Assembly: GCA_039720395.1 (NCBI GenBank)
Contig: CM077820.1
Location: 49,709,425 to 49,773,424 of the forward strand
DNA from: Liquidambar formosana
Taxonomy: Eukaryota; Streptophyta; Magnoliopsida; Saxifragales; Altingiaceae
DNA: 64,000 nucleotides
Direction of reading: 5' to 3'
Both the position numbers and the translations under genes were made by a program. Below the pieces are notes generated by a model. That model worked only from the letters and a program-made list of their open reading frames with translations. It did no database searches and was not told where the DNA came from. Below, piece by piece: positions 12,201-22,110 of the stretch (position 1 is its first letter; every line of letters begins with the position of its first letter).

Positions 12201-14581
12201 TGGTCTGGCAGACCAAGATGTCTCAAATTAATTTTAGTTATAATTAACAGTGTAACAACAACAACAATAATAATACTAATTAATTAACAAATATAACAAT
12301 TTAGTAAGAGCCTGTTTCGTTGTCCAATTCGGAATTAAACAATTTAAGAAATTTTACTTAGTATTGAAGGCACACTCCATCATCTTGAATTAACAAATTT
12401 AAGAAAATTATAGTTATCATCACAAATAAGAATGGCAATTCAAAATAGTAGTATTTCATGAGTTCCTTAAAATTGACTCTACAGCATCAACTATAATAAT
12501 AACTACGACATTTTAAAATATTCTAATTCAAGGTGATAGATTTATGCCTTCAACCCAATGTAAAATTTATTGAATTGTTTAATTTCGAATTGGACAACCA
12601 AACAGACCATAAGAGATCAGAAAAGCTTGTTAACAACAATAACAATATTAATTAACAAGTATCACAATATTCTCCAAATCATACAAAGTATATCTCTCTA
12701 AATATGTTAAAGCTAGCTTAAAATTATATGGAGAAGATGGAAGAATTAAAAAGAGTGAGTCGTATTTTTCTTCAACCTGTTTCCTCTTCCCCTTATGTAT
12801 GGGAGGTGTTGTACAATACGGGCTTATATTGAGATCTTTAAGTCTTAACACTTCTAGTATTCTTTATCATTAAAGGGTCCATCAAACACCACCACTTAAC
12901 GGTAAAATAATGGTAAAAATTAAAATTAAAATTAAAGAGTATGTAGTTTTATTCATATGTAATTTTTATCCCTAATGACCTAAAAACAATCACGCGCCAC
13001 CTGCATAACGAATTTTTGTGCTTTTTAAATGAGTATTACATCAATAGCCACATCATAAGAAAATATGTAAGAATCAATAGCATTTTTCAAAATTAAATAA
13101 CCATAATATTACGGTTAAATAAATATTCCCTCCATCCTACAAAGATAGGCCATTTTTGCTGCTTTTGTTGTCCCAAGATATTTGTCCACTTTGAAAAGTC
13201 AAATCATAAATTTTTTGAACTTTGCTATACTACTCTTTTTTATTTCAAGAATTATTTTCAACACAAAACCCATGAGAAAAGAACTTTTGGTTAAATAATA
13301 AAATTTTAAAAAAAAAAATGAAAGAAGTTTAATGGGTAATAACAAGTCAATAATGCATTGATTGTTTTTCGTATTCTGTGTATTTTTTCAAAGATGATCT
13401 GATCTATCTTTGTGAGATGGAGGGAGTGATAAAATAAAAATAAAAAAATTTCAAATAAAAAATGCAACATCACCTGCTATCTTCTTAAACAAATTCCATG
13501 CTTCTTCTTTAAGTAACACATCAAGGCTGAAATGTTCTTGAGTACCCATCCCATTAGATAATACATGTTGAATTCTAGAGGTCACCACTATTTTACATCC
13601 CTTGTAATTTTCTCCGAAAGGAATTCCAACATCCAACAAGTCAAGTTTTTCCCAAATGTCATCTAAAATAATAAGGATTTCTTTTTTAGTCTTTTTCATG
13701 TTCTCTTCTTTTTTAGTCTTTTCCATGTTCGGAGTTTGGGATTCCAACAGCTTTTCTTCATTTTTAGTCTCCGAAAGGATTTCCAACAGCTTGCCACGCA
13801 ACCAATCTGCCCTTCCAGATTGAGTCTCCTTTTCAAATTTCAAATTTAACTTGTCAGAAATTTGTCCTTGAATTTCTCTTATGTTCGGAGTTCGGGATAC
13901 AGTTGCCATTACAACCTCATCAAATAACTTGTCTTCCTCACATTTTCTCGCAATTTCTTTTACTAGCGTGGTTTTCCCCGTACCCCCCATACCATATACC
14001 CCAATTAGATCGACATCGGCATTACGTAATGCCTTCATAATCTTCTCCAAAATTGGCATTCTGGATTCAAAATCTTCATAACCTTCTACAGACGTGAATC
14101 TTATCCTTCGTGGAGGGGAAGAAGAAGGCAATCGATTACCTTCATGGATCTTAGGTACAATTTCTGCCGCTGTTTGCTTCGCTTTCTTGCTTTTCTGGTA
14201 CCATGACTTCAAATTAGGGCACAATTCATTGAAACACCACTTATCTTCTTTCTTTTCATCTTCCAGAAATTTTTTAGCGTTTTCAATGATCCCATCCACA
14301 CTCGTCAGCCACTTTTCAACATCAGGTTCCATTTCATCAGCATTTGTCCAAGCAGCTTTAATGGGTTGTCTCACTCTCTGCAGCTTGTTAACTTCTTCAC
14401 TAAGTTTCTCAATATTGCTACGGTAGTCAAACAGATAATCGAGCTCACGTCTAATTGGATCAAGCAATTGCGGAGCAACTGCATCAAAAAGACGAACCAA
14501 GTACGGAGCAACTATACCAACAATTAGATTAACCAAGTACAAAGCAACTGAACCAACAAACAAAGTAATAATGCCCGCCAT
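1..14581 (-). CDS. CC-NB-ARC-LRR disease resistance protein (RPS2/At4g27190-like), 3' end outside window
   Basis: This is an intracellular immune receptor that would sense pathogen effectors and trigger defence. The exons I join are 14581-13474, 10352-8482, 5485-4778 and 204 to beyond position 1. All junctions are GT-AG and keep frame (phases 1, 0, 0), giving at least 1297 residues. In order: a hydrophobic N-terminal helix (9-43), a coiled coil with the family's YRSNIEKL stretch (53-60), the P-loop GMGGTGKTT (197-205), kinase-2 LIILDDIW (303-310), RNBS-B KIVVTSR (330-336), a diverged GLPL (RLPIAI, near 391-396), RNBS-D (about 453-462) and MHD (516-518). LRRs follow. No stop or frameshift interrupts the exons, so the gene looks intact. 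The start is the first ATG after a CAG acceptor-like site; an in-frame ATG lies 40 codons upstream. The family is firm, the pathogen target is unknown, and the end is missing. Confidence 0.9.
280..475 (+). repeat. Two tandem tRNA-related SINE-like copies
   Basis: Two related stretches (about 284-365 and 395-475) each carry an A-box-like TAGCCTAGTGGCAC and a B-box-like AGGTTCAAGTCC about 40 bases later. This is the layout of tRNA-derived SINEs. Neither folds into an obvious functional tRNA, and no clear target duplication was seen. Confidence 0.4.
2419..2997. mobile_element. Tourist-like MITE in NLR intron 3
   Basis: The terminal repeats are CCCTCTGTTTGGTTC at the left and the inverse of GCGAACCAAATAGA at the right, next to TTA/TAA, as in PIF/Harbinger MITEs. 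The interior is AT-rich. The paralogous intron segment near 7350-7385 lacks the insertion. A shorter relative is at 18398-18617. Confidence 0.55.
4778..5485 (-). CDS. NLR exon 3: LRR-only exon
   Basis: The exon runs from TGTGCAG/GTTGCATTT to GACAAG/GTATGA and is exactly 236 codons in phase 0. It encodes VAFPNLEVLSI, several irregular LRRs with FPFQNLTSLEV and FPRLTSLTL signatures, and ends PLFLADK, parallel to the PLFNEK end of exon 2. It is therefore a duplicated, phase-symmetric LRR cassette. The ATG about six codons upstream is intronic, and the stop just past the donor is also intronic. On its own the exon could be mistaken for a separate small gene. Confidence 0.88.
5486..8481 (-). other. 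NLR intron 2 with modules shared with intron 3
   Basis: This intron is 3.0 kb. Segments at about 6930-7180, 7240-7350, 7370-7770 and 7800-8360 match intron 3 segments at 800-1170, 2300-2410, 3130-3520 and 3545-4000 in the same order next to an LRR exon. A second local duplication (period about 390) pairs 5660-5760 with 6050-6150. A SINE with a perfect target duplication lies at 6318-6419. Confidence 0.65.
6318..6419 (+). mobile_element. tRNA-derived SINE with 17-bp target duplication
   Basis: The element has an A-box-like ACTAGCCTAGTGGTGAG, a B-box-like GAGATTCGAACCCC and an A-rich tail. It is bracketed by perfect 17-bp repeats, GAAATGATGACCTTAAG, at 6301-6317 and 6420-6436, the mark of LINE-assisted retroposition. 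A related copy lies near 26399-26520. Confidence 0.8.
8482..10352 (-). CDS. NLR exon 2: GLPL to MHD of NB-ARC, then LRRs
   Basis: The exon follows a pyrimidine-rich acceptor ending CCAACAG and ends at AAG/GTATGT after the family-typical PLFNEK. It holds the GLPL-like motif (diverged to RLPI), RNBS-D (FLLCSLLPDD), an intact MHD, and then leucine-rich repeats. The early repeats have the short LPxxIGxLxxLxxLDL pattern. The later ones have the long FPxLxxLxLxxLxxLKEIC pattern typical of this NLR group. The frame is open for 623 codons. The next exon starts with GTT (Val) in the same phase. Confidence 0.92.
10486..10793. mobile_element. MITE, same family as 12311-12609
   Basis: The left end GGGCTTGTTTGGACGTCC and the right end (inverse GGGCCAGTTTTGGCGTC) form terminal inverted repeats. 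Both run on into TTAAATAATTTAAGAAAT-type arms. The inner words GTCTTGAATTGAC and AATTCAAGGTGATG are also inverted copies. No reliable target duplication was found. Confidence 0.55.
10945..11274. mobile_element. Mutator-like MITE with 9-bp target duplication
   Basis: A 330-bp element with long terminal inverted repeats (about 75 bp each, starting GGACAATACTT) is bracketed by the perfect 9-bp direct repeat TTATTTCAA (10936-10944 and 11275-11283). A 9-bp duplication points to the Mutator superfamily. The middle is a low-complexity run of ATATG/ATACG words, so it encodes nothing. Confidence 0.8.
11706..12130. mobile_element. TIR element in NLR intron 1
   Basis: The ends ACCATTTGGTTGAACTT and AAGTGTAACCAAACGGT are inverted copies. 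Subterminal runs of TTTTGCTTTT and AAAAGCAAAA repeat in both arms. Target duplication is unclear, so the superfamily is left open. Confidence 0.5.
12311..12609. mobile_element. MITE with possible 6-bp flanking repeat TAAGAG
   Basis: Long inverted ends (CCTGTTTCGTTGTCCAATTC at the left, inverse TGGTCTGTTTGGTTGTCC at the right) continue into AATTAAACAATTTAAG arms. The flanks at 12305-12310 and 12610-12615 both read TAAGAG, a possible target duplication. The copy at 10486-10793 is a relative. Confidence 0.6.
13126..13429. mobile_element. Stowaway-like MITE (TA target)
   Basis: Near-perfect 24-bp terminal repeats (CTCCATCC.ACAAAGATAG type, starting near TCCCTCCATC) face each other, with TA on both sides. 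This is the classic Tc1/mariner Stowaway layout. It lies about 350 bp inside the intron from exon 1. Confidence 0.75.
13474..14581 (-). CDS. NLR exon 1: coiled coil and first half of NB-ARC
   Basis: The exon encodes residues 1-369 plus the first base of Gly370. It ends at GCAG/GTGATG, and the split glycine is completed by exon 2, giving the family's usual KKIAGDS junction. It carries the nucleotide-binding P-loop, kinase-2 and RNBS-B motifs, all with consensus residues. Two features are unusual. Residues 9-32 form a 12-residue tandem repeat in the first helix. Residues 271-300 are a Lys/Glu-rich insertion just before kinase-2, made of short duplicated DNA words. The small ORFs in other frames across this stretch are shadows. 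Confidence 0.92.
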
Positions 14582-14970
14582 CACCTGCGTCTGGTTTTTT
14601 TGCCTTTTTCCTTTTTTTTTTTTTCTTTTTTTTTTTTCAGTTACAGAAAACAGATTCAAAGGAATACCAAAGAGCAAAAACGATAACGATGGCAACAACA
14701 AAATAACAAAGTGCTATTGGAATCAATGTGACAATTGAAAACAAATAAGGCGTTTTGCAAGCGTATCTCTCTCTCTTGGCTATCAAAGGAGCAGAGTATT
14801 TGTTCTTCTCCTTTCCTCAAACCAATGAGTAGATCAGAGGTCTTCACCTGCAGATCAATTGAATGCCAAAAACGAATATGAGAATCATCACTTAAAATAA
14901 ACGCAAGACTTGAATTTAAAGGTCGTGAAAACTGTTGACAAATCACGTAATCAAGTTTGATGATCAATTA
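14582..14970 (-). promoter_or_regulatory. NLR 5' leader and proximal upstream region
   Basis: This stretch precedes the NLR start codon and is the source-like copy of a leader that recurs near 17.2, 18.9, 28.0 and 35.6 kb. A CAG acceptor-like site lies two bases before the ATG (GACGCAG/GTGATG), so a leader intron is plausible. In the four other copies the matching donor reads GGTAAGC, but here it reads GATACGC (14767-14761), so the GT is lost. The region also has purine runs (about 14610-14638) and upstream ATGs at 14701 (in frame) and 14967. The transcription start cannot be placed. Confidence 0.5.
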
Positions 14971-15192
14971 CTTTTTATTTTTTAATTTATTGGGTAAGCC
15001 AAAGCTTGTTGGAGTATTATTCTCTTCGGATCCATTTGCTACATAAGGGCACCCTCGTCCCTCTAGCCGTGAGTTCTCCCATTTTTTAATTCTTTGGAAA
15101 TTAAGTGTAATCCAAGACGTGCGCCACATAATTAAATTTATATATTGAGTCTATTCTAGTGGTATAAATGTAGTTAACAAATAGTGTATTAT

Positions 15193-15229
<37 letters not shown>

Positions 15230-17099
15230 GGTGTGGCTTCTTTCACCCGAGTCCTGGTCGAGTAACAAGTGACTATTGATACAAGATCCAAAAATAATCA
15301 AGACTTAAAATGGGATCCATTTTATTTTCCATCAATAAAATAAATATTTTTCATGTTCCACTACGAGTTATATCGGGAACTTCCTCTATCTAGTTCTCGT
15401 CCCATATGTACTAGGCAATTACAAGACATAAGTCGATAAGGGTGGCCGGAGAGTGGCTAGAGTTAAACCCAAGACCTCTTGTTTGGAAAGAGACTCTTAG
15501 ATTACTCGGTCCACCCCTAAATATTAGGTGAGCCTCTAGGAACAAATATGAGAATCAAAACTGTATGCCAATGAATACAAGACTAAACAGTAGATGGTAT
15601 GATGAGAAGTATAGACTTAACAAGCAAAGCGAGGGAGAGCACAATCTATAAACATTTAAGAAATATTTATATTTTGACAAGATCCATATCACTTTTACCT
15701 TTTTTTCTCTCTATATTACCTCTATCAATATCAAATAAACATTTATATTTTCCATTTACAAATCTTAAATCTAACTACAGAGTGATTCAGATTTGATGAA
15801 AATATAAAGATTTATTAGATGTTGATAAAGGTAAAATAGGTTTTCAAATCCATAAAAAGGACAAAGTAAAGATGGTACAAAAAATTCTAACCGCGGACTT
15901 CAAATTACAACTCAACTAATAATTCGGGTACTGAATTGATGTAATTTAAACTTTGGACCCTAAAATGCAATTTACCCTTATTTTATTCTACCTTAACTAC
16001 CCTGCAACCTTTGGTTACTCATTGACCAAATAAATAACAATTCTCTCGCATCTCTCTCAAACGCACACACAACGCTAGACACCTATCACTCTCTGGTTTA
16101 GTCCCTCTCCTAAAAGTCTAAAACTACATAAAACACTGATCTCACCTACCTCCCTCTCCATAATCTATTAACCTTGGATAATAATCCCCCAAATATCAAA
16201 TCACTGGGTTCCAAACAGTTACCCTTTGAGTCACTCCAAACCGACCGCGCATTGTGCTGTCCTGGTTGAGTTAATCATTTTGTCCTTGATAACAAGCAAG
16301 GGTGGAGGGAGGGGGGTGCCAGGGGGGCAGTTGACCCCTCTCACTCAATGAAATTTTTTTTTTTTTAGTATACATATTTGCTTATATTTTTAAATATGCC
16401 CCCTCTAAAATATATTTTTGCCACTCTAGAATATATTTTTGACCCCTCTGATTTTATAATTGACCCCCTACTCTTCTCTCTTTCCCATTTTTCCCCTTTA
16501 TATAAATAGCTCTTAATCTCTTACCCATGTTTTACTCAAGTTATGTCTCATGTCCTTGGGTTATGCCCCTTTTTGGTTTGATGCATACATTATTTCATCA
16601 AATATATATATATATATATTATTAATGACTATTTAAGTTTTTGTGTTAATTATTAAGTTTAAACAATTTTCTTGGTTCTTGTTAATTTTTATTATATAAA
16701 GAAAGCTACTTCAAATGATTATTTAATTTATAGAATTAGAAAGAAAAAAATTAAACACTTACATCCAAACAAAGTCGCCCCCTAGAATAAATTCCTGGAT
16801 CCGCCACTAATAACAAGATATACAGAACTATAGAAGGAAGAAGCCCTGTGTGTTGTCGGTGCTATTGACAGTGAGTGGATGAATGGTGAATCCACCTACA
16901 CCGGACAACTTTTCCTAATCAGAGAGAAGACAGAAAGCAGACAAGCCAACTATTTGCTACACTAAAATATTTTTATATGATAAGCCCTTTTTAAAATATT
17001 TTATTAAAAAAAAAAAAAAATTGGAGTAAGAAGGTAGGGGTGTTGTGGGTGTAATCCATATTCCACAGTCCACCGACGAACCAATTAAAATTCAACAAC
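14971..17099. other. Intergenic sequence right of the NLR
   Basis: No gene was found. There is a T run at 15190-15228 and a decayed tRNA-like retroposon around 15400-15540 (CAAGACCTCTTG.. CGGTCCACCCC), related to 34370-34520. A hAT element lies at 16297-16809. The rest is unremarkable AT-rich DNA. Confidence 0.5.
16297..16809. mobile_element. Non-autonomous hAT element, 8-bp target duplication
   Basis: Perfect 8-bp flanks ATAACAAG (16289-16296 and 16810-16817) bracket an element with hAT-style ends: CAAGGGTGGAGGGAGG at the left and, inverted, TAGTGGCGGATCCAGG at the right. The interior repeats TTGACCCCT and ATATATTTTTG words. There is no transposase frame. Confidence 0.8.
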
Positions 17100-18110
17100 T
17101 TGCTATACACAGAAGTATGCAACAAAAATAACAGAGTCACTCTTTCAGAGTGCAACTAGAATTAACAGTGACATTAATTGAAATCAAGGAAAGGTTTTTT
17201 GCAAGCTTACCTTTATTAGCTATCAAAGGAATAGAGTTCTTGTTCTTCTTCACCAGCAGATCACTGCAAGAAATGAATATGAACAGTATACCGTAGCTAT
17301 GGATGGCAAAATGAGGAGTATAGGGAGTAAGGAGAGAGCACAAACGTCTTGTGTCACCTTAGAGATTGTGGAGGGAGATGCTATGAATATGGAGCTCGCA
17401 TAACAGTAAGTCAATATCTGGACAAAACCACAGGATATTCAAGTTCGATAATTTATTGACAGTAAATTTTTCTTGGCAAGCCTTCATTACAGTTTTACTT
17501 AATCATGCATTTTTCTACAAAATATCATACCACCGGTCCTAATCCATTAGACTCTTCAGTATCAAAAGAAAAGTTAGGATAAGGATGTTGTCATTTTCGT
17601 GGGTGGACGTACAAATGACTCATAAGCTGTGATTTTTTATTATTTTATTTTTATAATAAAACTCTATGGATGTAAGAGATTTTTTAAAAAAGATAAAATA
17701 AAATTCTACCAATTTGCCACTCAAAATTTATAAAATTCCATGGATATGCAAGAAAGTTAATGATTTTGTTGTATGTTACTCGATAGGTACAGTGGGTCAA
17801 TACTAGTAAATCAAGTCTCTCATCATGATTCATGAGCCTTAGAATTTTCAAAGGGCTCCGTAATTTATCCTATTATTTATTTTCATCTCATTTCTACTCA
17901 ATTTTTTATCCCGAAACCTAAGTAAGAGAAATATTGCATTGATTTTTTCTTTATAGGTTATGTGAAAAAAAGGCTAAATAATATCAAGGGGTTTCTTGTA
18001 ATTTAGCCTATTAAAAAAAAAAAAAAATCTTTGATCGCCCTTTCAAGACCCTCGAATCCAAGGCAAGCAACCACGAGGGTCTCCCTCTTGGTTATAACAT
18101 TGATGGTGAA
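17100..18110 (-). repeat. NLR-upstream block, copy 1, with orphan leader
   Basis: Positions 17100-17345 match the leader and upstream region of the intact NLR (14690-14900) in the same orientation. Shared words include GCTATCAAAGGA and TCTTCACCAGCAGATCACTG, and a GGTAAGC splice donor is preserved on the minus strand. The remainder (to about 18110) matches other blocks at 19.7, 22.8, 25.8, 28.2 and 35.8 kb. No NB-ARC or LRR exon follows, so it is a leader without a gene. Confidence 0.6.
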
Positions 18111-18397
18111 AACTGAAAAGTTCCTCAAATTGATTTGATTTTTATTATCATGAATGTATTAAATGAAACCATCAAATGGTAGGTCATAAGAAATTAACAA
18201 AATGTACAGATTAATCTTAGTAAATCGAGTCTCTTATTATAGTGCTTTAGAATTTTCAATCTAATCATGACAACCTTTGATTTGTATTAGGTAGCAAGAA
18301 ATTAACGAAATGTACAGACTAATCTTAGGCACTTTGCACCTTGATCTCTTATCAAACTTAATTCAACTTGAGGCATTTTTCAAATTGAAGAAATTTA

Positions 18398-18617
18398 CCC
18401 TCTATTTGGTTCATGGATTCTATCAAGGAAAAAAAAAACAGAAGGAAAAAAAACGAGGAGGAAAGAAAATGAAAGGAAAGGTATAAAATCATATCAAGCC
18501 AAAATTATACCAATTCTTCTTTTTCTTCCAATTTTCCATTGTAACCAAATAAAGAAAAGTACAATTCCTTCTATTTTATTTTTTTTCCTTGATAAAATCC
18601 GCAAACCAAATAGAGTC
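18398..18617. mobile_element. Tourist-like MITE, TTA target
   Basis: A 220-bp AT-rich element has ends CCCTCTATTTGGTTCATGG and (inverted) GACTCTATTTGGTTTGCGG. It is flanked by TTA at 18395-18397 and 18618-18620, the PIF/Harbinger target. Confidence 0.75.
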
Positions 18618-19230
18618 TTAGTGAATTTATTTTGATAACAACTTGATTACAATCAACCTATTAGTGAATTAAGTATGCAATTAAATAAGAGAGGTGCAAC
18701 TAGAATTAATTAGTTTGATATTTTATTGACAAAATTAAAGGCAACTTTTTATACTTATCAAAATTATTTTTAAATGTTCAACCAAACGATGCCTTACTTT
18801 TTTATTTTTCAGTTCAGAAAATAGATTCAAAGCAAAACCAAAGAACAAAACGGTGATGACTCTGACAACCAAAATAATAGAGTGCAAAGATAATTAACTG
18901 ATCGAGTAGAGTTTTTTTGAAGGCTTACCTCCCTCTTTTAGCTATCAAATGAGCAGATCTCGTCTTTCTTCACTAGCGGATCACTGCGAAGAATGAGTAT
19001 GAGAATCACTAAGGAAAATAAAAGTGAGAGAGTAGTTGGCAGCTATGGATGACGACAAAGAGTAGAGAGTAAGTGATACTAAAGAGGAGAAAAACTTATA
19101 TATAATTATGATACGACTGATGTGATATTACAAGTCAATGAAAGAAGAATAAAATGAGGTTACCAGAATACTTTTTTGATCTTATAATCTCATTTTGCTT
19201 CCCTTCGATTACTTTGTGACACCACATAAC

Positions 19231-19547
19231 CAAAGGCAAAGCCAGGAGTGATCTCCAATGGGGGCACTGTGGCTATGATTATGTGAAGTGGAAATTGAAA
19301 ACACTAAATTTTTTTAAAAAACAATTTATTTTTGGTAATTATTGTTCAATATAATACCAAAAAAATGATTTGTGTGTCTGACTTATAAAAATGAATTGTA
19401 TATATGCTTAAAAAGGACTATTATTTTCCGTTTTTTGGTATCATGTTGATAAATAGTTAGGTAACTTATCCAAAAAAAAAAAAAAACAAATTGTTTGAGG
19501 CCAGCGGAGCGGGGCGTGTGCCCCCAAAGACCCCTATGGCTCCATTG
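19231..19547. mobile_element. Non-autonomous hAT element, 8-bp target duplication
   Basis: The perfect flanks CACATAAC (19223-19230 and 19548-19555) surround a 317-bp element. Its ends contain AAAGCCAGGAG at the left and, inverted, AATGGAGCCATAGGGG at the right, with GGGGGCAC in both arms. Confidence 0.7.
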
Positions 19548-20030
19548 CACATAACCATAACACGGTTACATGGAATACTCACTCAATGAAGAGAGAAGCT
19601 ATGATGCACACTGAGCCAGCATGACACTACTGCAGTAGGTTGATATTTGGATTAGACCACAATTTGGATTAGACCACATCCACCGTGTTGACCAAGCAGA
19701 TGTTAAAGTTTGATCGTCTATCAAACATTTTTCTACAAAATATAAAAGCACTGGGTCCCAATCCATTATAAGAAAAGTAGGGATTAGGTTGATGGCATTT
19801 TCGTGACAATAATGACTGAGATATTTTTTGGGTCATCTCTGGAATTTCCCACTTAGAATTTATGAAAATGTAAGAAATTAAAGTTGTATAGAATGATGTG
19901 GTTATGACTTTGGATTTTATTTTTTTTTTTAATCAAATAAGAATATATTAAAAAAAAGAATGAGGGTCATTTCCAATTTTCTCTTCCTCAAAGACAACTG
20001 GTGCGAGTTTATGACTTAGATAGTTAAATG

Positions 20031-20716
20031 TAGGGGTGTTTGTGGTTCGGTTTGGTTCGGTTTTAGGGTAGATCTTAAACCAAACCATTATACTTTGGTT
20101 TTTATTTTCTCAAACCAAAACCAAACCATACTATAAGAAAAACCAAACCAAACCATAAAATTTCGGTTTGGTTCGATTCGGTTTCGGTTTTATCCTATCA
20201 AATAGCAACAAATAATTAAAAATAGAAAAATGACAAACCAAACTCTAAATAAAAACATTTTTAATAAAATCATTACATTAGCAACTAAAAAAAACTTTCA
20301 ACATTGTATCAAAATAGAAAAATATTGACTTATGTCAATCCAAGTTCAAATCTCCAATCTAATACGTGCTAATATCTCACACAACAATAATAGCTAGTTT
20401 AATACATGCCAATCTAATAAATAAAAAACATTAAGAAAATTTACAATCTGTTACCTATTATGCCCTTATTAGAATAAAAATTTACAAAGTAAGTTTAATA
20501 TGTAATATATAAAATTATATATTTATATTATATTTTTTCGGTTTTTTTAGTTTTTTCGGTTTGGTTTGGTTTTTTAAACATGAAAACCAAAACCAAACCA
20601 ATTTAATTCGGTTTTCTAAAATTAGAGCTAAAACCAAACCTAAGGACAAAAAAACCAAACCAAACCGTTTGATTCGGTTTGGTTTTTGATTTTAACCTAA
20701 ACCATGAACACCCCTA
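20031..20716. mobile_element. Non-autonomous hAT element with CGGTTTGG arrays
   Basis: The perfect 8-bp flanks GTTAAATG (20023-20030 and 20717-20724) bracket ends TAGGGGTG and CACCCCTA. Both arms carry many copies of GGTTCGGTTTGG or its complement AACCAAACC, so the element can fold back. The core is AT-rich and non-coding. Confidence 0.85.
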
Positions 20717-21235
20717 GTTAAATGGGAACCAAGTGAACCATATCACTTGATAGGTAGAGACTGGGAATTTTGTAAATGCATTCTCTTATCATAGACAGCT
20801 AGCCTTTGAATTTTCAATGTAACCATGTAGCAATTCTTTTGGACTGTAGCCTGACAGTCAAAGTATACAATTAGCAGACAGGGAACTAAAGTGCATTAAT
20901 TCCATCTACCATGCATTCATCGTCTCACCGGTACCGGAGGGCCTGTATTTACGCATAGTCCCTTTCAATACACAGCAACTGTTGTGGGGTGTCCTGTATA
21001 GATCATTGATTTGACTCTAAAAGGTTAGGTTAAGGGGCCTTTATGAGAGCAGAGGGCTGCAGGTCCATAGTCCAAGCAGCCCACACATTGATTACAAATA
21101 TCTTGGGACACTTGCATGCTAGCCTGCTCGGGGTTTAATAATTATTCTGTGCATATGAGATGTAGGAATTATATATATTATATGTGTCTAAGCAATTAAT
21201 TAGGACTAAAGTCCTATATATATATATATATATAT

Positions 21236-21505
21236 ATAAAAATTATATTTCTCCAATCCAACCATTGGGTTACATAATTTTATTGTACACGTTATTCATG
21301 TTAAATTTTAAGTTAATCAGATATTAAGAAGTGTTTAATCTGTAAACTTACATTTTTTTTTAACAAATAAAACTTTAATTTCGAACACTTTATGGATGAC
21401 ACAGTTCCTAATTTTCGATTAACTTAAAATTTGGCATGTACGATATGCATGATAAGAATATGTAATTCAACAGTTAGATTAGTGAAATATGATTTTTATA
21501 TAAAG
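21236..21505. mobile_element. Foldback MITE next to a TA repeat
   Basis: The arms around TTAAATTTTAAGTTAATC and GATTAACTTAAAATTTGG are inverted copies, and AACCATTG pairs with CAACAGTTAG. A (TA)n run lies at its left. It is related to the cleaner element at 45593-45994. The ends are approximate. Confidence 0.5.
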
Positions 21506-21769
21506 ATATTAACGGATGTAAGCGTAAAAAGTTTTACACGTACTTAGTGTCAACAGAATCCTCCATATAGTCCAATTATGGCCAAATAATTTTTAAGTCA
21601 GCTGACTTATGTCTCTCGATTTAAAGAAATTCGTAGCATCAACTATCCTTAAAACAATGTTCTATTTTGCGTGAAAACAATGAATTAAATTTAAAACAAC
21701 TCGGTACGTTCTATCTTGCAAGAAACGAATGAATTGTAATGTACAAGATTTACAGGTAGATATTGATAG

Positions 21770-22110
21770 ACAATGCACAGAAACTCCGAGTAGGTGCTCC
21801 TGCTCCTTCCAATTCTTCCTCATGAGAGGGTTTGGGGTTAGAATTTCTCCGAGGAGGAGCTAAGACCAATCCTCTCTCCTTTATACGTACGTAAAATCAA
21901 AATTACTGACTTTGGTTACATCATGTGTTCAGTATGCTCTGGATGGAGGTGAGGCAAACAGGAAGGCTGACAAATACGCTTGCCAAAAACCATTTTCAAA
22001 CGAACCCTCATCCACTCAGAAAAGTCTAAAACCTTTTTACTCAAGTCCATGAAAAAATGAAGGGAACTTAAAATGAAGGGACCTTAATAATTTTGTTAAA
22101 ATCAGAGCAC
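21770..22110. repeat. Dispersed repeat, second copy at about 38270-38600
   Basis: The words CAGAA.CTCCGAGT.GG, GCTCCTGCT, GAGTTTGGGGT, AGACCAATCCTCTCTCC and ACAAACAGGAAGG.TGA recur in the same order at 38.3-38.6 kb. Short broken reading frames do not resemble a known protein. It may be the edge of a larger duplicated segment. Confidence 0.5.

Larger units (their letters stand above)
10353..13473 (-). other. NLR intron 1, loaded with MITEs
   Basis: This 3.1 kb intron splits NB-ARC between RNBS-B and GLPL, the usual place in this family. It contains at least five terminal-inverted-repeat elements: 10486-10793, 10945-11274, 11706-12130, 12311-12609 and 13126-13429. The sequence between them is AT-rich with no coding exon that I can see. 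Confidence 0.7.
18790..20930 (-). repeat. NLR-upstream block, copy 2, with orphan leader
   Basis: 18800-19090 is the closest relative of the live NLR leader. It matches even the region next to the start codon (AGATTCAAAGCAAAACCAAAG against AGATTCAAAGGAATACCAAAG), but no coding exon follows to the left. The donor GGTAAGC is kept. The rest aligns with other blocks and is interrupted by hAT elements at 19231-19547 and 20031-20716. Confidence 0.6.
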
